Source: Xenophilus aerolatus
Lineage (GTDB): Bacteria > Pseudomonadota > Gammaproteobacteria > Burkholderiales > Burkholderiaceae_C
Reading direction: 5' to 3'
Length of the DNA stretch: 64,000 bases
Assembly: GCA_030418545.1 (NCBI GenBank)
Contig: QAIB01000002.1
Coordinates: 496,001-560,000, forward strand
Made by a program: the position numbers and the translations under genes. This document shows positions 56,215-64,000 of this stretch, one piece after another. Every line of letters starts with the position of its first letter. Position 1 is the first letter of the stretch. Below the pieces are notes generated by a model. The model did no database searches. It saw only the letters and a program-made list of their open reading frames with translations, and had not been told where the DNA came from.

Positions 56215-56979
56215 CTACCTGGGCATGTCGCCGACGACGTCGGCAGGCATTTCCGATGTGGGTATGGCGGCGGGATCGCCGGCCGCGAGCATGTCCATGG
56301 CCGACAGCAAGGCATCGCCCTCGATCGGGCCCTGCAGCAGGATCGCCTTGCCGGTTTCGCGATCGTGCAGCCGCAGCGATGGCGTGGCGATCACGCCGCT
56401 GTTCGTGGCTTCCGCCGTCTGGGCGCGGATCGGTGCATCGGGCCGCTCGCTCGCCAGACACTGCTCGATCGCTGGAGTGAGGTCGGGGTAGCGCAGCCCT
56501 TCAGGCAAGCCCTGGCCGTCGCTCCGCGTGTGGGCATAGACCCATTCGACGGCCTGCCAAAAGGCGGCATGGCTGCCGGCTTCGCCCGCGCATTCCGCCA
56601 GGCGCGCTTCGGCGGACGCGGCTGGCTCATGCGCGGCCAACGGCAGGTGGTGCCATTGCAAGGTCACGTCCGCATTGCCGGCCACCCAACGCTTGAGCAC
56701 TGGAAAATAGGACCGGCAGAACGGGCATTCGAGGTCCGCGTAGAGCGTCAGCGTGAAACGCCCTTCCGGATTGCCCATCTGCCACGGAGGCCCAGCCACC
56801 TGCGTGTCGCTGACTGGCGCCGAAGTCTGAGGTGTGGACCCGCCTGGCGAACGTGACACGAGCCAGATCAGCAGCAGCGCAACCAGCACCGCGGCCAATG
56901 CCCAGGGCCAGCGGAACTGCCAGCGCCGACGACGGAACGCCTGGACCTGCATCGGAATGGATGGGCGTTTCTGTTCCAT
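56215..56979 (-). CDS. DsbA-like periplasmic thiol-disulfide protein of the ICE
   Basis: 254 residues. N-terminal anchor (WPWALAAVLVALLLIWLVS), then a thioredoxin fold with CPFC (LECPFCRSYFPVL) and cis-Pro ATPSLRL, DsbA/DsbG-like length. It likely forms disulfides in Cys-rich TraU/TrbC/PFL_4711 proteins encoded next to it. ATG 56979 lies 24 bp after the end of the TraC-like ATPase. Confidence 0.87.
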   Translation of the reverse strand: MEQKRPSIPMQVQAFRRRRWQFRWPWALAAVLVALLLIWLVSRSPGGSTPQTSAPVSDTQVAGPPWQMGNPEGRFTLTLYADLECPFCRSYFPVLKRWVAGNADVTLQWHHLPLAAHEPAASAEARLAECAGEAGSHAAFWQAVEWVYAHTRSDGQGLPEGLRYPDLTPAIEQCLASERPDAPIRAQTAEATNSGVIATPSLRLHDRETGKAILLQGPIEGDALLSAMDMLAAGDPAAIPTSEMPADVVGDMPR

Positions 56980-57003
56980 GGCGTTCTCCGGTGTACGGCA
57001 GAT

Positions 57004-59895
57004 TCAGGGCAGGTCCAGGGCCGGCGACTCGATGCCGCGTGCCCGGTCGATCTTCTCGGCCACCTTGAAGGCGGCATCCAACTCGCTGACGCCGTGCTGC
57101 TGCATGAGCTGGTAGCGCTCGGCCTTCTCTTCGGGTTCGGTCTGCGCGAGCGCGAGATACAGGCTCGGCGGCACGGCGCGGAAGAGCACCTCCATGCTCT
57201 TGGAGAGGATGACGCCCTCGGTGAACTTGCCCGCTTCCTTGCGTGCCGAGAGCATCAGCGCTTTCTGCGCTTGGCTCAGTTCGCGGAACCGCGCGATCTT
57301 CTCCACTTCATCGGGGGGCATCGACAGGCAGATCCACCACTCGATCATGTTGAGCATCGGCTCCGCGGCGCGCGGTAGGTCGTCAATATTTTGTGTAGCT
57401 AGCCAGTACCAGGCCCCCAGCTTGCGCCACATTTTTGTAATTTTCACGGTATACGGCGCGAGCAGCGGGTTCTTGGTGATCACGTGGCCTTCGTCGGTCA
57501 CGTTGATGATCGGGCGGCCGAGATACTGGTCACGCTCCGCGATGTTGTTCACCGTGCTGATGAGGCTGATGTACGCGATCGAGAGCTGCGCGTTGTAGCC
57601 CTCGCGGGCGTAGGTCGCCAGATCGACCAGCGTGATGTCGGCCTCGGGCCACGGCGTGCCGTCGCGGTCGAACATCTCGCCGTCCGTGCCTTGGCAGAAC
57701 ATGTCCATCGCGTCCGCCATCTCCAGCAGCCGCACGCGCCGCATCTCGGGCAACGTCGGGTCCTGGCCGCGGGTGCGCAGCGCATTGCGCACATCGCGCG
57801 TGAGCACAGTGCGCTTCTCTGCCACGCAATGTTCGGCCGCGTCGAGGATGCACTGGCGGATCAGCGAGCGGTCGGCCCGCGTCATCCGCGCTTCTTCCTT
57901 GTCTTCGCCGCCCGTGATCATCAGCCGTGCCGTGATCTCCAGCTCGCCCAGCACGTCGCGCTGCTCGTCCGCCTCCATGGCCGAGGCATCCGGTGGCAGG
58001 TCTTCGTCCAGTGCATCGGCATCGAGCGTCTGCACGTCGCTGGGCGTTTCGATCAGCCGGCGTGCGTCGGCGAACGGCGCCAGGCTGATGCCCGAGCCGG
58101 GTGCCAGCTTGACCCGGTTCACGGTCAGCCCCAGGCGCCTGGCGAAGTCGCTGAACAAGCCGAAGCTGTTGCCGGCTTCCACGATGAAGAGGCGCGGCCG
58201 ATAGATCGCGGTGACCTGGTTCAGCAGGTTGTTGAGCGTGGCGCTCTTGCCCGAGCCCGTGGGACCGAACAGGAACAGATGGGCATTCATCTGCCGATCC
58301 AACCTGTTCAAGGGGTCAAACGTAATCGGGCCGCCTCCGCGATTGAACATCGTGATGCCGGGGTGCCCCGTGCCCTGGGCGCGGCCCCACACCGGCGACA
58401 GGTTCGCCGCGTGCTGGGCGAACATCAGTTGCGTGTACCACCGGCGCCGGTCCTTGCCGGGGTTGTAGCAGCACGGCAGCCAGCGCAGGTAGCTGTTGAG
58501 CGGCGCCACCTCGTCGTCCTCGCGCACCGGCTGCAGGCCGGCGTTGAGCATCACGTTCGCGAGGTCCAGGCCGCGCCGATCCAGTTCCGCCTCGTCGCGC
58601 CCGCGTAGGTAGAACGCCAGAGTGCCCCGGTAGAGCTTGTGCGCGCTGCCGATCAGGGAGCGGGCTTCATGCACGTCCTTGAGCGTCTGCTCCGACGCCA
58701 GCGTCTCGCCCACAGCTTTCTTCGCCAGATGGTTGAGGTCCGATTCGAGGACGTCCTGCGGCGTGGCCACCATGGTGAGACACATCAAGGTGTCCTCGGG
58801 CATCTGATCGAATAGCGTGTTGATCGCGTCTCCCTTGCGGGTCTCGCCGGTCAGGTGCCCGGTGCCGGGCGGCATGCGCAGCCGGTCGGTGATCAGCACG
58901 CGGTGCGGCATGCCGTCGAAGTACCAGGCCCCTTGCGCCACGTCCGAGCGCGGCTGCCCAAAGAACAGCCGCTGGCTGAAATCCCGCCCGCTCGCCAACT
59001 CGATCTCGCCGGCCTCGCTTTCCTCGGTACTGTCCGGATAGCGCGCCAACGCGTAGAAGCGCTCCCGGTCCTCCACCCCAGGGCCGAGCAGCGTGGGGCG
59101 CGGGTTGAACCATCGCAGCAGCCAGTCGTGAACGTCCGCTGCAACCATGCGCCGGGCCTGGATGCCGGCGTTCGCCAGGCCGCCGCATAGGCGGTCGCAG
59201 ACGATGCCCAGCATCTGCTCGGGTGTCTGGCCGCGGCGGTTTGCCTGTCCCTGTCCGCTCGCGCGGCGGTACACCACCATGCGCACACGCCGCGTCTGCC
59301 CGCGCCAGCGCAGCCGCGTAACCACCGTGTCCTCGAACAGGCCGCCGGGCTTGGCCACAGCGCGCAGGTGGTGGCCGAAGAAGCGCAAGTAGAACTCGGT
59401 GAACGCCGAGCCGCGCGCACGTGGCTGCACGTAATCGCGCAAGGTCTGCATGTACTGGTCGAAGCTCGGTTCGTCCTGGGCATAGAGCTGGAGCACCCAC
59501 GGGTTCTCGTCCAGTTCATCGAAACTGTCCTGAAGCGCGTTTTCCAGGGCGTCGCGGGCATGCGCGAGCCAGCCGGGTTCCCGGCCTTCGGTGCCCAGCG
59601 GCACCAGTTCGTAGAACGCCGCCACCGATTGGCCATCCTCCAGGAGCATCGATTTCGACCCGGGCAAGAACTCCACCCAGGGCAGCAGTTCCACGAAGGA
59701 CGGCGCAACGTCGTACAGCGCCTGCTCGTCGGCCACGGTCGCTGGCTTGCGGCCGTGGACTGCCGAACCGGGTTCGGGGATGCCGGCCTGGCGCAAGGCC
59801 TCGACGTGGCGCTGCCAGCTGTCCGGCTGCTCATCGCTAGCCGGGCTACTGGAGCCGGCGCCGGCCAGCTTCGGCCATGGGAGTTTCCACCGCAT
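57004..59895 (-). CDS. traC: TraC/VirB4-like conjugation ATPase, PFL_4706 family (TIGR03744-type)
   Basis: 963 residues, powers pilus assembly and type IV secretion. Walker A FGPTGSGKSATLNN (about residue 545) and Walker B NVTDEGH (about 800), with the ENP-type N-terminal TraC domain (TEFYLRFFGHHLRAVAKPGG). Largest gene of the tra operon. Its ATG overlaps the lipoprotein stop codon (TGATG), so translation is coupled. Frame is intact over the full length. Confidence 0.93.
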   Translation of the reverse strand: MRWKLPWPKLAGAGSSSPASDEQPDSWQRHVEALRQAGIPEPGSAVHGRKPATVADEQALYDVAPSFVELLPWVEFLPGSKSMLLEDGQSVAAFYELVPLGTEGREPGWLAHARDALENALQDSFDELDENPWVLQLYAQDEPSFDQYMQTLRDYVQPRARGSAFTEFYLRFFGHHLRAVAKPGGLFEDTVVTRLRWRGQTRRVRMVVYRRASGQGQANRRGQTPEQMLGIVCDRLCGGLANAGIQARRMVAADVHDWLLRWFNPRPTLLGPGVEDRERFYALARYPDSTEESEAGEIELASGRDFSQRLFFGQPRSDVAQGAWYFDGMPHRVLITDRLRMPPGTGHLTGETRKGDAINTLFDQMPEDTLMCLTMVATPQDVLESDLNHLAKKAVGETLASEQTLKDVHEARSLIGSAHKLYRGTLAFYLRGRDEAELDRRGLDLANVMLNAGLQPVREDDEVAPLNSYLRWLPCCYNPGKDRRRWYTQLMFAQHAANLSPVWGRAQGTGHPGITMFNRGGGPITFDPLNRLDRQMNAHLFLFGPTGSGKSATLNNLLNQVTAIYRPRLFIVEAGNSFGLFSDFARRLGLTVNRVKLAPGSGISLAPFADARRLIETPSDVQTLDADALDEDLPPDASAMEADEQRDVLGELEITARLMITGGEDKEEARMTRADRSLIRQCILDAAEHCVAEKRTVLTRDVRNALRTRGQDPTLPEMRRVRLLEMADAMDMFCQGTDGEMFDRDGTPWPEADITLVDLATYAREGYNAQLSIAYISLISTVNNIAERDQYLGRPIINVTDEGHVITKNPLLAPYTVKITKMWRKLGAWYWLATQNIDDLPRAAEPMLNMIEWWICLSMPPDEVEKIARFRELSQAQKALMLSARKEAGKFTEGVILSKSMEVLFRAVPPSLYLALAQTEPEEKAERYQLMQQHGVSELDAAFKVAEKIDRARGIESPALDLP

Positions 59896-60335
59896 CAGTA
59901 GTCCTCCACGCGCTCGCCCGGCATCGCGTACTGGATGCGCTGGTAGAGCGGGAAGACGGTCGTGTAGCCGGGCACCGGCACGGGATCGGTGCCGGCCAGA
60001 TGCGGGTACACGTACATCACGAGATCGGGATTGGGCAGGCGCTGGAACTGGCGGTGGACCTCATTGCGCGCGGTGCGCGTGTAGCGCATCTGCTCGACAG
60101 GTGCGGCCTGCACGTCGGCGTCGGTCAGGGGCCGACGCAGGCTCTGGCGCGCATCGAGCAGCTGGCGGCCGGCGTTCCGTCCGGCTGCGCCACCGCCGTC
60201 GCCGGCCTCCTGCTGCCAGATGTCCATCATCGTGCGGTCACCGTGGGTCAGCAGCTTTTCCTTGCTGGTGGCGCAGCCGCCGAGCACCGCGACGGCGAGG
60301 GCCAGCACCAGGCCCTTAATCGAGTTCGAGAGCAT
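59895..60335 (-). CDS. Conjugation lipoprotein (TIGR03751-type)
   Basis: 146 residues. Lipobox AVAVLGGCATSKEK with Cys about 20; then QLLDARQSLRRPLTDADV and RLPNPDLVMYVYPHLAGTDPVPVPGYTTVFPLYQRIQYAMPGE, a conserved motif region of these ICE lipoproteins (TraV-like). It is probably a mating-pore outer-membrane component. I chose ATG 60335 over a longer frame to 60620. Confidence 0.85.
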   Translation of the reverse strand: MLSNSIKGLVLALAVAVLGGCATSKEKLLTHGDRTMMDIWQQEAGDGGGAAGRNAGRQLLDARQSLRRPLTDADVQAAPVEQMRYTRTARNEVHRQFQRLPNPDLVMYVYPHLAGTDPVPVPGYTTVFPLYQRIQYAMPGERVEDY

Positions 60336-61734
60336 GGCTTTCTCCTGCGCGGTGATCGACCTTGCGGCCTTCGGGATCGAAGTCGATGGCGAGCGGTTTT
60401 TCGAGGTGGACGGCGACCTTGGCGCCGGGCTGCACATAGACGGCGGCGAACGCCTGGCCGTAGAGCTTGTTGACCCAGGCCGACATGTCCCGGACACCGC
60501 CCGCGAGAATCTGGCCGACCGCTTCCTGGCCGGTGATGCCCACGGTGCCGATGGAGCCGTCCGAGCCGACATAGGACATGCGGCCGCTGTCGCTCTCGAT
60601 GAGCGAGGCCACGCCGGCACCGGCCGCGGTGATCAGGGCCTGCGAGCCGAGGTACTGCTGGGCGTTGCTGCGCCGCTCGCCGCTGACGCAGGGGATGCCG
60701 TGCGGGTCGCTGATCCAGCCCAAGCCGTCGCGTTGCTGGTTGTTCTGCTGGTTGCCCTCGCGGTCTTCGGGGATCGTGCGGATCGTGCCGTCGTTGAAGA
60801 CGAACGTGATGCTGCGCACCTGGCCGCGCACGCACGAAAGCGTCCAGTCGCCCGATGCGGTGCCGCTGAACACGGCGCCGGCCACGTCGGGAATGTCGAT
60901 GCCATTGGCGGTCAGGTTGTCCGGCCCGACCAGGACTTTGAACGGATAGGGATCGTTGACCGTGCCGTCGATCGGCACGCGGCCGATCAGCGCGGTCATG
61001 GCGACCGAACCCATGAGCGTGGAGTTGGTCGGCACGGTATAGACCGGCTTGGCACTCTTGACCCCAGAGGCGCGGGCGCCCGCGTTGGCCACGGTTTCCG
61101 CGGTGGTTTCGAGCGTGCTCTGCGCCGGGCCGAAGCTCGTGGGGAAGCTCATTCCGCCGCTCGCGCCACGACCGCCGTTGCGCCCCTCGGCGGGCTTTGC
61201 GTCGTCCGGCTCGACCCACCGCACGCCGCCCTCCATGCCGGCCTCGTCGCCGCCCTGCAGCCCCAGGCCCACGGGCAGGTCCGCATGGCCGCCGCCGCGC
61301 CCGCCGATGCTGTCCAGGCGCCGCTGCAGGTCGGCGAGCAGCCCTTCGGTCTGCTGGCGCGCGCTGGCCGCCTGCTCCTGGTCGCGGCGCAGGTTGGACC
61401 GCTCGGATTCGAGCGCCGAGTTGATGCGCTGGTCGATGGAGTTCTCGCGCTGGCGCAGTCGCTGGTTCTCTTCACGCTGCGACTTGTTGTCCGAGAGCGC
61501 GGTCTGAAGCTCGGTGCGCAACTGCTTCACTTGGGCAACGAGCGTCGCCACGGTGTCGCGCGGGGTGTCGCCTTCGATGCCCAGCGCCTTCATTTCCTCG
61601 GGCGTGAGCTGGGCGCCGTTGTCCGCCGCGGGTGGCGCCGTGCTGCCTCCACCCGAGAACAGCCGGATACCGACGAACAGCACCAGGATGGCGACAGGGA
61701 TCATCAGCCACTTGAGCAGGCCGTTACTGCGCAT
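60316..61734 (-). CDS. TraB-like mating-pore protein, PFL_4705 family (TIGR03752-type)
   Basis: 472 residues. N-terminal TM (WLMIPVAILVLFVGIRLF), a coiled-coil (about 70-140, QLRTELQTALSDNKSQREEN), a Gly-rich linker and a beta-rich VirB10/TraB-like C-domain with YTVPTNSTLMGSVAMTALIGRVP and AAGAGVASLIESD. It bridges inner and outer membranes of the secretion channel. It overlaps the lipoprotein gene by 20 bp. Confidence 0.87.
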   Translation of the reverse strand: MRSNGLLKWLMIPVAILVLFVGIRLFSGGGSTAPPAADNGAQLTPEEMKALGIEGDTPRDTVATLVAQVKQLRTELQTALSDNKSQREENQRLRQRENSIDQRINSALESERSNLRRDQEQAASARQQTEGLLADLQRRLDSIGGRGGGHADLPVGLGLQGGDEAGMEGGVRWVEPDDAKPAEGRNGGRGASGGMSFPTSFGPAQSTLETTAETVANAGARASGVKSAKPVYTVPTNSTLMGSVAMTALIGRVPIDGTVNDPYPFKVLVGPDNLTANGIDIPDVAGAVFSGTASGDWTLSCVRGQVRSITFVFNDGTIRTIPEDREGNQQNNQQRDGLGWISDPHGIPCVSGERRSNAQQYLGSQALITAAGAGVASLIESDSGRMSYVGSDGSIGTVGITGQEAVGQILAGGVRDMSAWVNKLYGQAFAAVYVQPGAKVAVHLEKPLAIDFDPEGRKVDHRAGESHALELD

Positions 61735-62635
61735 GGCGGGCCTCCTTGGCGTTCTCGTCGCCGTCCGGCTGCGGCAGATGCACGGCAGGGTCGAAGCGGT
61801 GAATCGCCGGCAGCAGCGACTGCGCGAGGCCGCGGCCGCCCGTGACCAGGTAGAGGACGGTCGTGTCCTCGGGCGTGCCGCGCGGGCCCAGCGCCTCGTG
61901 CTGGAAGGTGGCGGTGAGGAAATCGCCTTGCAGCACGCGCGGGTCGAGCGCGACCCAGTCGGCGCCGGTGTTGGTAAGGCGCACGGCAGTCACCCATTGG
62001 TCTTCCAGGCGCCACGACGCGAGCGCGACCGCGCGCACCGGCAGCGTTGGCATCAGTGTGTCCAGGTCGAGGTCGCGGGGCAGGTTGACCCGCATGACGC
62101 CCGGAAGCGGCTCGACGGTGCGCAGCGGTGCGTAGAGGTTCTGCGCGGCGAAGCGCGTCAGCACGACAGGGACCGGAGTTTCGCGCCGCGCGGTCCGCGC
62201 ACCTGCCTGGCCCTGGGCGCGTGCCGGGGCCTCGGCACTGTCGGCCTGCTCGCCATAGCGTCCCGGTGCGCTGTCACCCTCGACGATGCGCACCGGCTCC
62301 AGCTCGGCTTCCCCGTCCTTGGGCGGTTCGGCTGCGATGTCCAGCAGGATCAGCGCGCCCGTGTCGGCGTCCTGCAGTTGCAACCGCGTGGGCTCGATCG
62401 GCTCGCTGGCGCGCAGGTACACCGCGCCACCCGCACTCTGCACGCGCAGGCGTTCGCCCACGCCCGCGGGCACGCCCACGCGCACGTTCCGGTCGATGAA
62501 CACGATGCGTTCCTGACCGACCTTCAGCGGCACTGCCAGTGGCATGCGTTCCCAACGCAGGATCTCCACCGCCTGGGCGACGGGTGCCGCGGCCACGGCC
62601 AGTAGCCCCAGCAGCGCGAGTACAGGATGCTTCAT
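61724..62635 (-). CDS. TraK-like mating-pore protein, PFL_4704 family (TIGR03749-type)
   Basis: 303 residues: signal peptide (LLAVAAAPVAQAVE), beta-strand-rich protein with ILRWERMPLAVPLKVGQERIVF and VGERLRVQSAGGAVYLRASEP. Counterpart of TraK secretins in F-like systems. Overlaps the TraB-like gene by 11 bp and the TraE-like gene by 4 bp (ATGA). Its start is ATG 62635. Confidence 0.85.
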   Translation of the reverse strand: MKHPVLALLGLLAVAAAPVAQAVEILRWERMPLAVPLKVGQERIVFIDRNVRVGVPAGVGERLRVQSAGGAVYLRASEPIEPTRLQLQDADTGALILLDIAAEPPKDGEAELEPVRIVEGDSAPGRYGEQADSAEAPARAQGQAGARTARRETPVPVVLTRFAAQNLYAPLRTVEPLPGVMRVNLPRDLDLDTLMPTLPVRAVALASWRLEDQWVTAVRLTNTGADWVALDPRVLQGDFLTATFQHEALGPRGTPEDTTVLYLVTGGRGLAQSLLPAIHRFDPAVHLPQPDGDENAKEARHAQ

Positions 62636-63324
62636 GGGGTGTTTCCTCCTTGAGGCGCTTGCGGAGACAGGCCACTCGACGCCGGGCGCGCCGGCTCCGG
62701 TGCACTGATGCGCTGGGGCGCGCCTTCGTAGCAGTCCAGCGCCAGGCCGAACGGGTTGCGGGCGGGATCGACGTCCACCCGCGTGACCTTGATCGGATAA
62801 CGCACCAGGGCGCGCTTGACCTGCTCGGCGCCGTAGTACTCGTCCGCCGTGATGTCCAGCGTCACCACCCAGTCGCGATCGGACACGGTGCGCACGCGCG
62901 CCGTGGGGTCGTCGCCATAGCCGCGGCCGGGAATCTCGTAGATGCCGCGCACGCGCTGGCGTAGCTCGCCGGTGGAGCGGCGGTAGTCGTAGTCCGCGCG
63001 AAGGAAGGCCTGGCAGGACGGGGTGAGGTACGGCGAGAGCGTGTGGAGGTTGCGCGAGTAGTCTTCTTCGCCATTGGTCGGCCAGCGGTTCAGCGTCTGG
63101 AACACGTAGAACGTGAACGCATAGACCGATTCGGGCGGCACTTCCCACCACTTGCGGGTACTGCCAGAGCGCAGGTCGGGCGGGACGTGGATGGTCAGGT
63201 CGCGCGGCGCGCTCCACCAGCCGCCGCCCATGACCAGGGCGACAATGACCAGCGCGCCCGCGCCCAGGCGCAAGGTCTTGATGTGCGCCTGCAGGTGGGC
63301 GATCTCGTTCTTGAAGCGACTCAT
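62632..63324 (-). CDS. TraE-like mating-pore protein, PFL_4703 family (TIGR03746-type)
   Basis: 230 residues. N-terminal membrane anchor (GAGALVIVALVMGGGWW), periplasmic VirB8/TraE-like domain with VPPESVYAFTFYVFQTLNRWP and RALVRYPIKVTRVDVDPARNPFGLALDCYEG. It forms the inner-membrane assembly platform. Translationally coupled on both sides. Confidence 0.87.
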   Translation of the reverse strand: MSRFKNEIAHLQAHIKTLRLGAGALVIVALVMGGGWWSAPRDLTIHVPPDLRSGSTRKWWEVPPESVYAFTFYVFQTLNRWPTNGEEDYSRNLHTLSPYLTPSCQAFLRADYDYRRSTGELRQRVRGIYEIPGRGYGDDPTARVRTVSDRDWVVTLDITADEYYGAEQVKRALVRYPIKVTRVDVDPARNPFGLALDCYEGAPQRISAPEPARPASSGLSPQAPQGGNTP

Positions 63325-63719
63325 CGCATGCTCCTGCGGGTGGACCAGAAGCCCGAGCGCGAGATCAGCACGTGGCCGCCCACCCAGCCGGCCATCAGCG
63401 GATGGCCCGTTGCGATGCGCCACTGCAACTGCCGATAAAGCCAGGTGTCGGGGCGCCCACGCTTGAGGCGGCGCAGGATGCCGCCGCCGATGAACACGCC
63501 CAAGGCCACGCCCAGGACAACGAACGTCGGTGCGATGGCGATCGTGCGGAACACCCACGAAAGCGGCGCGCCGACCAGCAGGCCGGCGGCGCCGGACAGG
63601 CCGCAGCAGATCCACAGCTCGTCGGCGGTGAGGCCGCGCACGACAACGGGATGGCGGTTGAGCCGGTGCGGAAGGAACGTGACCGTCCCGTCCGCACGGA
63701 CGTGCTGCTGCTCGGACAT
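63321..63719 (-). CDS. TraL-like membrane protein (TIGR03750-type)
   Basis: 132 residues, two transmembrane segments (IAIAPTFVVLGVALGVFIGG; CGLSGAAGLLVGAPLSWVF) and conserved TADELWICCG and RRLKRGRPDTWLYRQLQW. TraL/VirB3-like inner-membrane component. It overlaps the TraE-like gene by 4 bp (ATGA) and is 12 bp from the pilin-like gene. Confidence 0.86.
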   Translation of the reverse strand: MSEQQHVRADGTVTFLPHRLNRHPVVVRGLTADELWICCGLSGAAGLLVGAPLSWVFRTIAIAPTFVVLGVALGVFIGGGILRRLKRGRPDTWLYRQLQWRIATGHPLMAGWVGGHVLISRSGFWSTRRSMR

Positions 63720-63731
63720 ACCGGCCTCGCC

Positions 63732-64000
63732 TTACAGGATGCCCGTGGCTTCGGTGAGCAGCCAGATGCCGATCACGAGCAACACGGCGCCGATGGCGAC
63801 CGTGAGGCCGAATTGGCCCCACGTCTTGCGGCCGGTGTGGATCTCCGCGTAGGTTCCGTAGGCGTGGTAGCAGACGCCGATGAACATCGACGCCACCACC
63901 AGCAGGGCCACGAGCATGATGATGTCGTAGCCGTAGTTGCGGATCGTCTCCATGATGCCGTTGCCGGTGCCGCGCGTCGGGTTCTCCAACTGCGGCAGGC
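63732..64000 (-). CDS. PFL_4702-family membrane protein (TIGR03745-type), partial
   Basis: The last 89 codons are seen; the start is beyond the window. Two hydrophobic helices (DIIMLVALLVVASMFIGVCYHAYG; QFGLTVAIGAVLLVIGIWLLTEATGIL). VirB2/TraA-pilin-like size and position (before TraL and TraE). It is probably the pilin or a pilin-like protein of the conjugation apparatus. Confidence 0.82.
   Translation of the reverse strand, partial: LPQLENPTRGTGNGIMETIRNYGYDIIMLVALLVVASMFIGVCYHAYGTYAEIHTGRKTWGQFGLTVAIGAVLLVIGIWLLTEATGIL

Overview
The window is a GC-rich betaproteobacterial chromosome segment, most likely from a Comamonadaceae-type Burkholderiales bacterium judging by the ClpX and Lon sequences. 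It is interrupted by the left part of a large integrative and conjugative element (ICE) of the ICEclc / PAGI-2 / PFGI-1 class. Positions 1-3313 are host backbone: the clpX 3' end, lon, and two identical tandem tRNA-Gly(GCC) genes. The ICE starts at the 3' end of the second tRNA (attL, about 3296-3313), followed by a terminator and a 647-residue P4-type integrase. It runs past the right edge of the window, so attR is not visible.

Cargo (about 5.5-46.7 kb) is mostly a metal-resistance island. (i) Left edge: a truncated LysR, an XRE regulator behind a 9-3-9 palindrome, a full LysR, and a scar joining the 3' halves of hpd and an Lrp regulator. (ii) Copper block: HMA chaperone, glutaredoxin-MauE fusion, and a copA-cueR-fdx operon with CueR-type promoters. 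(iii) Zinc/cadmium/nickel block: two SmtB-like ArsR paralogs, a heavy-metal RND operon ending in lpd, a CsoR/RcnR-type regulator with an NreB-like MFS exporter, a CDF exporter, a triple-repeat secreted protein, and a ZntA-type ATPase with a His-rich linker. Related TGAA-N6-TTCATG operators precede several of these genes. (iv) A MexAB-OprM-like pump with a MerR-type promoter and a MerR gene lacking the usual cysteines. (v) A duplicated MFS gene that brackets an IS30-family element and a low-GC TetR / MerA-like oxidoreductase pair. (vi) A GntR / SnoaL / DfsB-like group, then a third CueR-type promoter before a tandem DUF305 protein, a glutaredoxin and an extra kdsA.

From 46.7 kb to the end is the transfer region: MobH relaxase, a RES-type toxin-antitoxin pair, a DUF3742 protein, TraG-N, and the PFL_4711-to-PFL_4702 type mating-pore genes on the minus strand, with RadC and a DsbA-like thioredoxin among them. 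They are tightly packed with stop/start overlaps. The last gene is cut by the window end.

The observation I consider most novel is that the C-terminal extension of the integrase is about 40% identical, by eye, to the C-terminal half of the antitoxin in the element's own RES module. Both appear to carry an excisionase-like helix-turn-helix followed by an MbcA/ParS-like toxin-binding segment. This could link excision/integration to addiction-module control. The other main results are three CueR-type and one further MerR-type 19-bp-spacer promoters, a set of SmtB-type operators, and the hpd/lrp and MFS rearrangement scars.
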